A stretch of 64,000 nt of DNA from Alteromonas antoniana (GTDB lineage Bacteria; Pseudomonadota; Gammaproteobacteria; Enterobacterales; Alteromonadaceae), in the NCBI RefSeq assembly GCF_019249295.1, contig NZ_JAESDH010000018.1, positions 1-64,000 on the forward strand, written 5' to 3'. Each line of letters begins with the position of its first letter. Positions within the stretch are counted from its first letter, which is position 1. Under the pieces are notes generated by a model. The model was not told where the DNA came from, ran no database searches, and worked only from the letters and a program-made list of their open reading frames with translations. The position numbers were made by a program, and so were the translations under genes. Below, piece by piece: positions 47,722 to 56,553 of this stretch.

Positions 47722-48378
47722 ATGCTTACTCAACCGCAGCTTGCCACCATGCTGGCACTTCAGAATAAAATGAATACCAAAGTCAATCCTCAGTGGTTAA
47801 CCGCAGGCTACGGCTATTTGCGGGCGGCAATGGTGGAATCCGTTGAGGCGATCGAGCATCACGGCTGGAAATGGTGGAAAGCGCAAACGAAAGATTTGCC
47901 GCAACTGCAGATGGAACTGGTGGATATCTGGCACTTCGCACTGTCAGCCTGCATTATCGATTATCAGGGCGATATTGAGGCAACGGCTGCAGCATTAGCT
48001 GCACAACTTGCTCAGGCACAGGCGCATGTGAAGTTCGATAACGTTGATTATGATCCGCAGCAGCAGGAATTACTGGATAATCTGGAGTTAATGGCTGGAT
48101 TATGTGCTGCCAAGCGTTTCAACGTGCCATTGTTTATGCAGATTGTGAATCAGTGTGACATGACCGGTGAAGAACTGTATCGCCAGTACGTTGGCAAAAA
48201 TGTGCTGAATTTCTTCCGTCAGGACAACGGCTACAAAGCGGGCACCTATGAAAAAACCTGGGATGGCCGGGAAGACAATGAACACCTGGTTGAAGTACTG
48301 AATTCACTGGATGTAAATGCGAAAGATTACAGCGACCTGATTTATCAGGGTCTTCAGGCGCGCTATCCGCGGGCGTGA
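47722..48378 (+). CDS. Dimeric dUTP diphosphatase (dUTPase_2, MazG-like fold)
   Basis: A 218-residue all-alpha nucleotide pyrophosphatase that hydrolyses dUTP to dUMP, keeping uracil out of DNA. Family blocks are LALQNKMNTKVNPQWLTAGY, RAAMVESVEAIEHHGWKWWK and MELVDIWHF. These supply the Glu/Asp metal ligands (ExxE12-28ExxD pattern). The dimeric form is unrelated to trimeric Dut. It has no operon partners and is followed by a hairpin terminator. The ribosome site is AGGAAT before the ATG at 47722. Confidence 0.9.
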   Translation: MLTQPQLATMLALQNKMNTKVNPQWLTAGYGYLRAAMVESVEAIEHHGWKWWKAQTKDLPQLQMELVDIWHFALSACIIDYQGDIEATAAALAAQLAQAQAHVKFDNVDYDPQQQELLDNLELMAGLCAAKRFNVPLFMQIVNQCDMTGEELYRQYVGKNVLNFFRQDNGYKAGTYEKTWDGREDNEHLVEVLNSLDVNAKDYSDLIYQGLQARYPRA

Positions 48379-48389
48379 CATCTGTTACG

Positions 48390-48425
48390 CCGGGCTGTGG
48401 TACTGCAGCAGCCCGGTGTCTTTAT
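48390..48425 (+). terminator. Terminator after the dUTPase gene
   Basis: Stem CCGGGCTG (48390-48397) / CAGCCCGG (48409-48416) followed by a T-rich tail (TGTCTTTAT). Confidence 0.75.
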
Positions 48426-48436
48426 CAATAACGTGA

Positions 48437-48826
48437 TTACTCCCCGTCGAGCTCTGCGCGAAACGCCTCAGCCTGCCGCTCATATTCCTGACATGCCGGG
48501 GTTTGCGCCTCATCGCCCTCCAACTCTGCACAGCTTTGTGATGTCATTGAGTCGATGCAAGCCACGGCAGGATCCACAAGCTCTGAATACTGATCGATCT
48601 CTTCCAGATTCATCATGTTTTTGCACATACCGTCTATCATGCCTTCAATCATACTTCGCATCTGCGGCGTAAGGTTTTCCTCCTTGCCCATCTGTTCCAG
48701 CGCACAAACTTCCATTTTGTCGCAAAGTTGATTAAACGCATCGTTTAATTTATCTGCATCGCTGGCCAGCGCGGGCGCAGCGGCAACGGTAAATAGTGAG
48801 ATTAATAATGCGGTAGTCAGTTTCAT
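48437..48826 (-). CDS. Small exported Cys-rich protein of unknown function
   Basis: A 129-residue protein I cannot assign to a function. A signal peptide (residues 1-21, ending ALA) precedes an acidic mature domain of about 108 residues. Six Cys residues are spread over it (QLCDK, EVCAL, GMCKN, VACID, QSCAE, PACQE), suggesting up to three disulfides in the periplasm. The ATG at 48826 is preceded by AGGGAAG; the longer frame upstream lacks a ribosome site. It converges with the dUTPase gene. Confidence 0.75.
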   Translation of the reverse strand: MKLTTALLISLFTVAAAPALASDADKLNDAFNQLCDKMEVCALEQMGKEENLTPQMRSMIEGMIDGMCKNMMNLEEIDQYSELVDPAVACIDSMTSQSCAELEGDEAQTPACQEYERQAEAFRAELDGE

Positions 48827-49154
48827 GGTTCTTCCCTGATTGGATTGATTGAAGTTTAACCAGTATAGAACCAATTTGGTTAACGACAAAGCCATCTGTT
48901 TCGACACCATTGTTTTGACTATCTGAAGCAGGTCAAAGCTTGTTTTACTTCAACAGATTTTCTTCAGGAAAATAAAAAAGGAAGGTTGGTTTTTTAGCAT
49001 GGACGTGCAGGCCTGACGGGCTTTTTGGTTGCCTGACAACTACAGGCAGAGTGACGATAAACGGCCAGCTTTTGACCCGCGTTTTCCTGTCCCCATCCAG
49101 ATGATGCGTGACCCCGGAAGAAAGCGGTGTGAGTTTTTGTTAGATTTCAACGAT

Positions 49155-49178
49155 AAAAGGCCACTCTCGTGGCCTTTT
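49155..49178 (-). terminator. Terminator of the porin gene
   Basis: Stem AAAAGGCCAC (49155-49164) / GTGGCCTTTT (49169-49178) with loop TCTC, usable in both directions; it lies 28 nt past the porin stop. Confidence 0.85.
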
Positions 49179-49205
49179 CGTTAAACTGGTTTTGACTGGC
49201 GTGAC

Positions 49206-50342
49206 TTAGAAAATGTAGTTAACCGCCACACGAACCAGTGTTGTATCATTCGCATCATCGATATCGTCGGTGCTTCGGCTGATATCAGCTTTCAGCGCAA
49301 CGTTGGTATCGAAGTCGTAACGTAATCCCAGTGTCACCGTCGACGTTTCTTCCATTACGGCTTGCTGAACACCACCTACAATCATTGCCGCCGGGCCACG
49401 AACCTGTTCCGGAAGTGCAGCAACATCACTAAGGAACTTCACATCATCGTTACCGTCGAGCTTTTCATAGGTGATAGATGGCGTGAACTTACCATGGCGG
49501 ATCCCGGCCGTGATGTAGTAAGCCACATCCTGCGGGTTGAAGGAGTCTTCGATGTCGATGCTGGTCCACTCTGCACTCACAAACCAGTCGAACTGATCGA
49601 TTTCCACACCGATACCATAGAACGCACTTGAATCGTCATTGAATGCAAGCTTGTCAGCCAGTGGAGCTGAGATCATGGCCAGTTGGCCAATCAATGTATC
49701 GATACTGTCAATTGACAGCGACGACTTCGCAGAACCTGCTGTAGCACGTACCTTAAACCACTCATAAGTGGCTTCAATTGTACCCACTATGGCATTGTTA
49801 CCTTCAATATCAGCGAAGGTTCCCGGGGTAATTTCATAACCTTTGTTTTCAAATGTCCCCGCTGTAACCTGAAAGTTGTACTCCCAGTCTCCGGCGTAAT
49901 TGCTGTAATCCACTCTCACACCGTCGATATTATTAAACGGGACACCATAAACCGATTGTGGTGCCGCAACCCAATGATAAGAGTAACCCACATCCAGCGA
50001 CGCAGAATAACGGAACAGTGGCAGGCGCAGACGTCCTGCTGACACGCTGACATTATCAGTGGCGGCATAGGTGAAGTATGCCCACTCGAAATCTACGTCA
50101 TAATCATCACTGCCGCGAGCAACTAACTGTCCGGTTGCTGTCAGCTTGTCGTTAACATCACCGCTTAACTGAACTGCAAACAGGCTTTCCGGGCTTAGCG
50201 AGATATCTTCATCGTAGCCATAAAGCATGCCATCACTGCTGGTTTTACCGGCAATAAGATTGGCGAAGCCGTTGATGCGAACATCAGCATGAGCACTACC
50301 ACAGGCAGCAAGAATAGTAAGGGCTAAAATTGTCTTTTTCAT
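49206..50342 (-). CDS. Outer-membrane porin-like protein
   Basis: A 378-residue beta-barrel protein. A signal peptide (MKKTILALTILAACGSAHA, residues 1-19) leads into alternating strands such as VRINGFANLIAG and VSVSAGRLRLPLFRYSASLD, and a C-terminal strand ends in Phe (VRVAVNYIF). It probably forms a diffusion or specific pore. It is the second gene of a two-gene unit, 16 nt after a phosphate-binding-like exported protein, which suggests a pore for an anion such as phosphate. That link is inferred from context only. Confidence 0.85.
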   Translation of the reverse strand: MKKTILALTILAACGSAHADVRINGFANLIAGKTSSDGMLYGYDEDISLSPESLFAVQLSGDVNDKLTATGQLVARGSDDYDVDFEWAYFTYAATDNVSVSAGRLRLPLFRYSASLDVGYSYHWVAAPQSVYGVPFNNIDGVRVDYSNYAGDWEYNFQVTAGTFENKGYEITPGTFADIEGNNAIVGTIEATYEWFKVRATAGSAKSSLSIDSIDTLIGQLAMISAPLADKLAFNDDSSAFYGIGVEIDQFDWFVSAEWTSIDIEDSFNPQDVAYYITAGIRHGKFTPSITYEKLDGNDDVKFLSDVAALPEQVRGPAAMIVGGVQQAVMEETSTVTLGLRYDFDTNVALKADISRSTDDIDDANDTTLVRVAVNYIF

Positions 50343-50358
50343 GTTCTGCTCCGCTGTA

Positions 50359-50790
50359 CTAGTTTAATTGAATGACTTTAACGTCGCCGGTTACCGATGC
50401 TGAATCGATGTAACCAATAACGCTTTTGTTTTCTTTAATTAATTCAATCACAGCGCTGTCGCCGGACACCTCTTTAGGAGGAACGCCTTTGCCCGTGAAT
50501 ACCAGCTTCGACCAGTATGCTGCTACCTGAGAAGAGTTTCTTCCCAACACGTTCTGGTCAAAATCTCCACGAATGTCATTGGAAGTCTCCTGGTTTACCG
50601 GGATTGACTCGCGGCCATCGGGAAACTTTTTCTCTTTGCCCAGAAAGATTCTCTGAACGTCTTTTTCTGTGAGTGAAGCCTCGTTAGAAGGATGAACAAC
50701 CACCACCACTTCGGCTAACACTGATGACGATAACGCTGTAGCTGCGAAGATCGCCGTGCCAAACAGAACACTTACCCATTTCTTTTGCAT
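50359..50790 (-). CDS. Exported phosphate-binding-like (PBP) domain protein
   Basis: A 143-residue protein with a signal peptide (residues 1 to ~26, ending VLA). The mature part is a single PBP-like domain: VVVVHPSNEASLTEKDVQRI, FLGKEKKFPDGRESIPVNQ, and GYIDSASV near the end. It is half the size of a full PstS and matches the short 'phosphate ABC transporter substrate-binding' family. It may bind an oxyanion but lacks any ABC transporter partner here. It is co-transcribed with the porin. Confidence 0.82.
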   Translation of the reverse strand: MQKKWVSVLFGTAIFAATALSSSVLAEVVVVVHPSNEASLTEKDVQRIFLGKEKKFPDGRESIPVNQETSNDIRGDFDQNVLGRNSSQVAAYWSKLVFTGKGVPPKEVSGDSAVIELIKENKSVIGYIDSASVTGDVKVIQLN

Positions 50791-51151
50791 TTGTGCTTTT
50801 CCTGACTAAGTCATCGACAACCCAACGCGCCGATATTCTGACAACGCCATACCTGAAAAATAATGGTATATCTTTCAGGACATATTGTGCTTTTAGTGAT
50901 AGTTCATCAATTGAAGAAAATCCAATTCACCAGTTCACACAGTTATCTGACGTGCATTAATAAATTCAGGCGGATGGTAGTGGCATTTGTGACATTTACC
51001 AACTAGCCAAAAGGTGTAAAAGGTATGTTTAAGGGTATCTTAGAATGCGTCTAGGTATGACCAGTAATACGTGGTTGTTCTGGAGAGAGCGTCTGAGCCC
51101 ATCATATTGCGATGAAATAGGGCCACGGCTGGGATACCGTGGCCAGACTTA
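50791..51151. other. Intergenic region upstream of the porin unit
   Basis: About 360 bp holding the porin-unit promoter and the 3' end of the acyl-CoA synthetase gene transcript. The inverted repeat GGCCACGG (51121-51128) / CCGTGGCC (51137-51144) could end the synthetase transcript, but it lacks a T-run. No Pho box is evident. Confidence 0.5.
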
Positions 51152-52825
51152 TCAGGCTACGCGCACTACCGGCGCGTTGTACGATGCCTGGATCACATCG
51201 TGGAAACGTTCTTCCAATACATGGCGTTTCACTTTGAGTGTAGGCGTCAGCAGGTCATTTTCAATCGTCCACTCCGATTGCATAATCACCACGTGGTCGA
51301 GTACCTGATGGCTTTCCAGTCCGCTGTTAATTTGCGACAGCGTATGTGCAAGGCTTTCTTCCACTTCCTGCTTGTTTTGCTTTTGTGCCTCTTCACTAAG
51401 TACCAGAAGTGCAACAGGCTGTGGCAGGTTAGTTCCGGTGACACACACCTGCTCAACCAGCGGGTTCTCCATGAACTTTGCTTCAATTGGCGCAGGTGCC
51501 ACGTACTTACCCTTCGCAGTTTTAAAGATATCCTTCAGCCGTCCTGTAATGCGGATATAGCCTTCATCATCCATTACGCCGCGGTCGCCGGTTCGAAGAT
51601 AGCCATCATCAGTGAAAACCTCGGCCGTTTTTTCCGGCTCAAGATAGTATTCTTTCATGTTACAAGGTGCTTTTACCTGAATTTCGCCTTCGTCTGATAT
51701 GCGAATATCTACTCCATCGTACGGCTTACCAATACAGCCAATCTTGTCGTGACGAAACGGCACGCTTGCCGTGCCATAGGCACTATTTTCAGTCATTCCC
51801 CAGCCTTCAGAGATATTGATACCGATTTTCGCAAACCATTCGATAACCGCCGGAGCCAGTGGAGCAGAACCGCTTGCCCATAAGCGGGCATTGTTCAGCC
51901 CGAGACCTTCCCGGATTTTCTTCGCAACAATACCTTTCAGAATTGGAATTTTCAGCAATGTATTGAGCTTTTTCTGCGGCATCTGCGCCAGTACGCCCAT
52001 CTGGAATTTGGTCCAAAGTCGGGGTACGGAAATAAACAGGGTGGGCTGACAGGCTTTAACGTCACGCTGGAAAGTATCCAGAGACTCAACGAAATAAATC
52101 TGCCCGCCGGAGTAGAAACTCGACAATTCTACCAATACCCGCTCAGTAATATGCGCAAGCGGCAGGTAACTCAGTGTTCTGTCGCTGGTATCTATATTGA
52201 GTTGATTCAAAGAACGTTGTGCAGCCCAGCAAATCGAATAATAGGTGTGTACTACCCCCTTGGGTTGACCTGTGCTGCCGGAGGTATAAATAATGGTCAT
52301 GGTCTGATCCATGTCCGGCACCGGTGAATCATCGATAGCAGGACAGTCGATAAATTCAGCCCACTGTTGCGTAGTAGACAAGTTTGGATAAGGAAACGCT
52401 ACCGTATGGTAATTGTCCGGCACGGCTGCAACTTGTTCTGCGGTATTATCAAGTTTACCGATAAACAAGAGTTTAACGTCAGCATGCCTGAGCACATATT
52501 GAATAGTATCAGCACCGGCTGTCGAAAATATCGGAACCGATATGTGACCGGCCATCATGATCCCAAGATCAACGATAAACCATTCCGCACAGTTTTTAGA
52601 AAATATCCCGATTCGGCTTTGAGGCGGTAAATCCAGTTCCTGGAGTCGATATGCAATACGACGCGCCAGGTTGCCTATCTGCGACCAGGTGTAAGGCTGA
52701 TATTCACCCTTTACTGGTTGCGTGAGATAGACGTCGTCTCCCCGCTCCTTTTCCCAGTGATAAAGCATACTGAGTGGAGATGATACATCGTGTTTTGTCG
52801 CGTCAGTTGTCATGTCTCGTGGCAT
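51152..52825 (-). CDS. AMP-binding long-chain acyl-CoA synthetase
   Basis: A 557-residue ANL-superfamily enzyme that activates fatty acids to acyl-CoA via an acyl-AMP. Motifs are the phosphate loop TIIYTSGSTGQPKGVVHTY, LPLAHITERVLVEL, the substrate-region WGMTENSAYGTAS, and the hinge/core YLRTGDRGVMDDEGYIRITGRLKD with GKYVAP following. It looks cytoplasmic or membrane-associated and is close to the FadD/long-chain family. An ATG four codons downstream is an alternative start. It stands alone but fits the lipid-degradation theme of the window. Confidence 0.92.
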   Translation of the reverse strand: MPRDMTTDATKHDVSSPLSMLYHWEKERGDDVYLTQPVKGEYQPYTWSQIGNLARRIAYRLQELDLPPQSRIGIFSKNCAEWFIVDLGIMMAGHISVPIFSTAGADTIQYVLRHADVKLLFIGKLDNTAEQVAAVPDNYHTVAFPYPNLSTTQQWAEFIDCPAIDDSPVPDMDQTMTIIYTSGSTGQPKGVVHTYYSICWAAQRSLNQLNIDTSDRTLSYLPLAHITERVLVELSSFYSGGQIYFVESLDTFQRDVKACQPTLFISVPRLWTKFQMGVLAQMPQKKLNTLLKIPILKGIVAKKIREGLGLNNARLWASGSAPLAPAVIEWFAKIGINISEGWGMTENSAYGTASVPFRHDKIGCIGKPYDGVDIRISDEGEIQVKAPCNMKEYYLEPEKTAEVFTDDGYLRTGDRGVMDDEGYIRITGRLKDIFKTAKGKYVAPAPIEAKFMENPLVEQVCVTGTNLPQPVALLVLSEEAQKQNKQEVEESLAHTLSQINSGLESHQVLDHVVIMQSEWTIENDLLTPTLKVKRHVLEERFHDVIQASYNAPVVRVA

Positions 52826-53519
52826 AGGTCGCTCATATGTTGTATTAATGTAGACCAGGTTTACAAATCTTTCACAGGGCTATAATAATCACGATTTTTT
52901 ACCTTATGACAAGCCCTTATGCTTCGATTAACAACGAAAACACGGTAAAACCGCGTGCTTCGTCGGTGAATTTAGTTTTTTTATAGTCTTACCTTGCCTT
53001 GCGTAATAGTGTGGAAGGGGAATCGAGGCCCCCGGTCAGACGCCATATGAAGCGTGACAGAATATCGGACAAAAACTAGACTTTACCGCATGCAGTTTGA
53101 ATTAGCCGATATTCCATGCTGCTGTAATGATTAGCAATTGCGTAGGCAGGTTGCCGGAGGCGAGCGTAATTTGTGGTAGAAGAGACGATGGTAGCGGGAA
53201 CACGGGTAGAAGTGGGCTACGATAAAAAGATTACTGGTGCGATATCGATTGGTCAGATATGGCGACTTTGACATCAGTTAGCCGATAACACATCCCTGTC
53301 CGCGCGCATTCAGGCAGCACGACGGTTAAGCCATAAATATTTTCAGCTGGTTAGTTACCCCGGCCAATCCGGATAGCGTTCAGGGCGCACCTGCCGCTAA
53401 GCTGGCAAAGACCGCAATATGCGCTGGACGGATATTTACGTTACGTGTTCGCTATGCCCTGCAAAGGCTGGATTTACACAATACTTTAATGGCATCAACT
53501 ACAATAAACAGGCATCGAC
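52826..53519. other. Long gene-free region before the molybdenum hydroxylase genes
   Basis: A 694-bp stretch with no intact gene. One plus-strand frame from about 53173 reads as protein-like sequence (RVEVGYDKKITGAISIGQ, then QLADNTSLSARIQAARRL) between stop codons, and may be a decayed beta-barrel gene. The stop density is close to random, so I do not annotate it. The promoter of the 53520 gene lies at the right end. Confidence 0.45.
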
Positions 53520-53975
53520 ATGAAATTAAAAATAAATGGTGAGGCACGAGAGTACAGTGGCGATCCGCAAATGCCCCTACTCTGGTATTTACGTGATGAG
53601 TTACAGATGACAGGCACTAAATATGGATGCGGGATGGCGCTATGTGGTGCCTGTACGGTTCACATTGATGGCGAAGCCACCCGTTCATGTCAGTTGCCAA
53701 TGTCTGCCATTGCAGGTAAGTCGATAACGACGATTGAAGGTCTTGATGCGGATAATCAACATCCACTGCAAGTCGCCTGGAAACAGCATAACGTACCGCA
53801 ATGTGGCTACTGCCAAAGTGGCCAAATCATGCAGGCTGCAACCTTACTGGCAAAAAACGCCGCCCCCTCGGATACGGAAATTGATCAACACATGTCAGGC
53901 AATATCTGCCGGTGTGGTACCTACCCCCGCATTCGAAATGCAATCAAAGACGCCGCGAAAGGAGAAGCTTCATGA
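53520..53975 (+). CDS. 2Fe-2S subunit of a molybdenum hydroxylase (IorA-like)
   Basis: A 151-residue small subunit of the xanthine dehydrogenase family, isoquinoline 1-oxidoreductase type. The plant-type cluster is bound by Cys37, Cys42, Cys45 and Cys57 ([14 protein letters not shown]). The second cluster is bound by Cys95, Cys98, Cys130 and Cys132 ([19 protein letters not shown]). It carries electrons from the molybdenum subunit. Its stop overlaps the start of the large subunit by 4 nt (ATGA). Confidence 0.92.
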   Translation: MKLKINGEAREYSGDPQMPLLWYLRDELQMTGTKYGCGMALCGACTVHIDGEATRSCQLPMSAIAGKSITTIEGLDADNQHPLQVAWKQHNVPQCGYCQSGQIMQAATLLAKNAAPSDTEIDQHMSGNICRCGTYPRIRNAIKDAAKGEAS

Positions 53976-56215
53976 AAGATATTATTTCCCCTCAGCGCCG
54001 TACTTTTCTAAAACAAACCGCTTCCGCCTCAGGTTTTGCACTGGGCTTAACGCTATTGCCATCAATCAGTCCGGTGGCCGCAGAGGGGACGCACACAGAA
54101 TCGCTGGCACCTAACGTATTTGTCGAATTCGATGCAAACGGTCAGCTATTTGTCACCTGTCATCGTTCTGAAATGGGGCAACAAATCCGCACTTCCCTGG
54201 CACAAATCATTGCTGATGAACTGGACGCAGACTGGGATCGGGTAACCGTGGTACAGGCTACGGGTCATCCCAAATATGGCGACCAGAATACCGATGGCTC
54301 ACGCAGTGTCAGACGCAACCTTGAGCGTTTGCGCATCGCTGGCGCGACAGCGGCTGCCATGCTGCGTGAAGCGGCCGCCCGCGGCTGGAATGTAAGCCCG
54401 GACGACTGCATTAACCGCGAACACGGTGTTGTACACACTCCAAGCGGCAACCGGGTTGACTACAAGTCATTAATTGATGTGGCCGCAACCCTTCCCGTGC
54501 CTGAACCGGATTCAGTTTCACTGAAGCCCCGTTCCCGCTGGAAGTTCATCGGCAAAGTCATGACCAGCGTAGATATTGATGATGTGGTATCCGGAAACAC
54601 GACGTTTGGACAGGATATCCAGCTTGATGACATGCTGGTTGCCGTGATCCAGCGCCCCCCGGTAATGTTTACGCACGCTGAGAGCGTTGACGACAAAAAG
54701 GCGCGCGACATCGCCGGTGTGGTTGATGTGATCAATTTACCGGAAGCGACAGCACCGGCCGGATTTAATCCACTTGGCGGTGTGGCAGTGCTGGCCAAGA
54801 CGACCTGGGCGGCGATGCAGGGCGTAAAGGCGCTTTCTGTGAAATGGACCCGCAATGAACATACCGGTTACAACTCCGACAGCTACAAAGCGTCACTTAT
54901 CGCCACGGCGCAACAGCCCGGCGAGGTCGTTAGAAAGCGCGGCGATGCTCCGAAAGCGTTGAAAGACAGTGGAAACGTCATCAGCGCTACCTATTATGCA
55001 CCACTGCTGGCACAGGCGCCGATGGAGCCGCCTGCAGCCACTGCGAGAGTCACCACAGACAGTGCTGAGATTTGGGCATGCACCCAAACCCCGCAATCCA
55101 CACGCAGCAACGTTGCAGCAGCCCTTAAGATGCCGGAAGACAAGGTGACCGTGAACGTTACTCTGCTCGGTGGCGGTTTTGGCCGCAAATCCAAACCCGA
55201 CTTTTCTGTTGAAGCTGCTTTGTTGGCGCAGCAGGCGGGCAAACCGGTTAAAGTCATCTGGCGTCGCGAAGATGATATTCAGCATGGTTATTACCATTCG
55301 GTGAGTGCTCAGCATATCCAGGCAACCCAGGATGAAGCGGGCAACACGCTGGCGTGGCGACACAACACGGTATTTCCGTCAATTTCTTCAACGTTTAACC
55401 CGGCTGCCACCAAGCCCAGTAACGGTGAATTACGTCTTGGATTTATCGACAATCCGTTTGCTATTCCAAATATGCAGCTGGAGCGTGGCGAAGCCAAAAA
55501 TCACGTGCGGATTGGCTGGTTACGAAGTGTGGCTAATGTTTATCATGCTTTCGCCATTCACTCCTTTGCCGACGAACTCGCGCATGCCGCAAATCAGGAC
55601 AGCAGGGACTATCTGCTTTCATTAATTGGCGAAGACCGTCATATTGATCTGGCGGCAGAAGGCGCTGAGTATGACAACTACGGCGACCCTATTGATGTCT
55701 ATCCGATAGACACAGCAAGATTAAAAAATGTCATTCGCAGAGTCACCGACATGGCTGATTGGGACAACCGCAAGGTCAACAACCGTTTTCTTGGTCTGGC
55801 TGCACACCGTTCTTTTTTAAGTTATGCAGCGGCAGTAGTAGAAGTTGAGGTTGCTGAAGATGGCACCTGGACGATGCCGAATGTGTATATGAGTCTTGAT
55901 GCCGGTACGATTGTGAATCCGGAGCACGTCCGCGCTCAGTGTGAAGGCGGCATGATTTACGGACTAAGCTGTGCCATCGGCGAAATCTCAGCAACAGACG
56001 GCGCCATCGACCAGACTAATTTCCACAATTACCAGGTCGCCCGAATTCAACATGCTCCCAAACACTTTCATGTGGATATCGTAGAGAGCACGAAGCCGCC
56101 TGCTGGCGTAGGCGAGCCGCCCACTCCCCCTTTCGCACCTGCTCTTGCGAACGCCCTGTTTGCTGCAACAGGTAAACGAATAAGAGAGTTGCCTTTGCCG
56201 TTAACACTCAGCTAA
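53972..56215 (+). CDS. Molybdopterin-binding subunit of a molybdenum hydroxylase (IorB-like)
   Basis: A 747-residue large subunit of the xanthine dehydrogenase superfamily, two-subunit IorAB branch. It begins with a twin-arginine signal ([18 protein letters not shown]), so folded cofactor-loaded enzyme is probably exported to the periplasm. Further blocks are [39 protein letters not shown] and, near the C-terminus, [20 protein letters not shown] with the catalytic-Glu motif GEP. I chose the start at 53972, which has GGAG before it and overlaps the small-subunit stop. No separate FAD subunit or cytochrome follows, so the electron acceptor is unknown. The substrate is probably an N-heterocycle or aldehyde. 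Confidence 0.92.
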   Translation: MKDIISPQRRTFLKQTASASGFALGLTLLPSISPVAAEGTHTESLAPNVFVEFDANGQLFVTCHRSEMGQQIRTSLAQIIADELDADWDRVTVVQATGHPKYGDQNTDGSRSVRRNLERLRIAGATAAAMLREAAARGWNVSPDDCINREHGVVHTPSGNRVDYKSLIDVAATLPVPEPDSVSLKPRSRWKFIGKVMTSVDIDDVVSGNTTFGQDIQLDDMLVAVIQRPPVMFTHAESVDDKKARDIAGVVDVINLPEATAPAGFNPLGGVAVLAKTTWAAMQGVKALSVKWTRNEHTGYNSDSYKASLIATAQQPGEVVRKRGDAPKALKDSGNVISATYYAPLLAQAPMEPPAATARVTTDSAEIWACTQTPQSTRSNVAAALKMPEDKVTVNVTLLGGGFGRKSKPDFSVEAALLAQQAGKPVKVIWRREDDIQHGYYHSVSAQHIQATQDEAGNTLAWRHNTVFPSISSTFNPAATKPSNGELRLGFIDNPFAIPNMQLERGEAKNHVRIGWLRSVANVYHAFAIHSFADELAHAANQDSRDYLLSLIGEDRHIDLAAEGAEYDNYGDPIDVYPIDTARLKNVIRRVTDMADWDNRKVNNRFLGLAAHRSFLSYAAAVVEVEVAEDGTWTMPNVYMSLDAGTIVNPEHVRAQCEGGMIYGLSCAIGEISATDGAIDQTNFHNYQVARIQHAPKHFHVDIVESTKPPAGVGEPPTPPFAPALANALFAATGKRIRELPLPLTLS

Positions 56216-56230
56216 AACAGCTTTAGTCAG

Positions 56231-56263
56231 GCTCACGGAGATGCACTTCTCCGTGAGCTTTTA
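56231..56263 (+). terminator. Terminator of the hydroxylase genes
   Basis: Perfect 11-bp stem GCTCACGGAGA (56231-56241) / TCTCCGTGAGC (56248-56258) followed by TTTTAT, 15 nt past the large-subunit stop. The rest of the gap to 56553 holds nothing I can support. Confidence 0.9.
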
Positions 56264-56553
56264 TCGCGAGAAAAGCTTCCGCTACCCTGCATCACGCAAC
56301 GATACCGAATGCGTTGCTCAGTAGGAATATAGTTTGAAATTACTTCTGCCGACAGACAACGCAGGGCTGCTGCCCATGCAGTTTTAGTGGGTAAAGACAA
56401 AATAGCGATGAACTGAAATATCCTGTAGCAGGCACTACAGGCATACTTCGCTTCTCAGCAGGCTTCCGGCTGAATAGAGCCCGTATGTTTGCCGAAAAGG
56501 GTCGTACTATTACGGCTTGGCATTAACACATTACTGCGCTGAGTAACTAGCCC

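Noticed and set aside
53173..53522. Plus-strand frame with protein-like stretches, possibly a decayed beta-barrel gene
   Set aside because: Three stop codons in about 110 codons is not fewer than expected by chance, and no clear family match can be made by eye; a translated search would decide.
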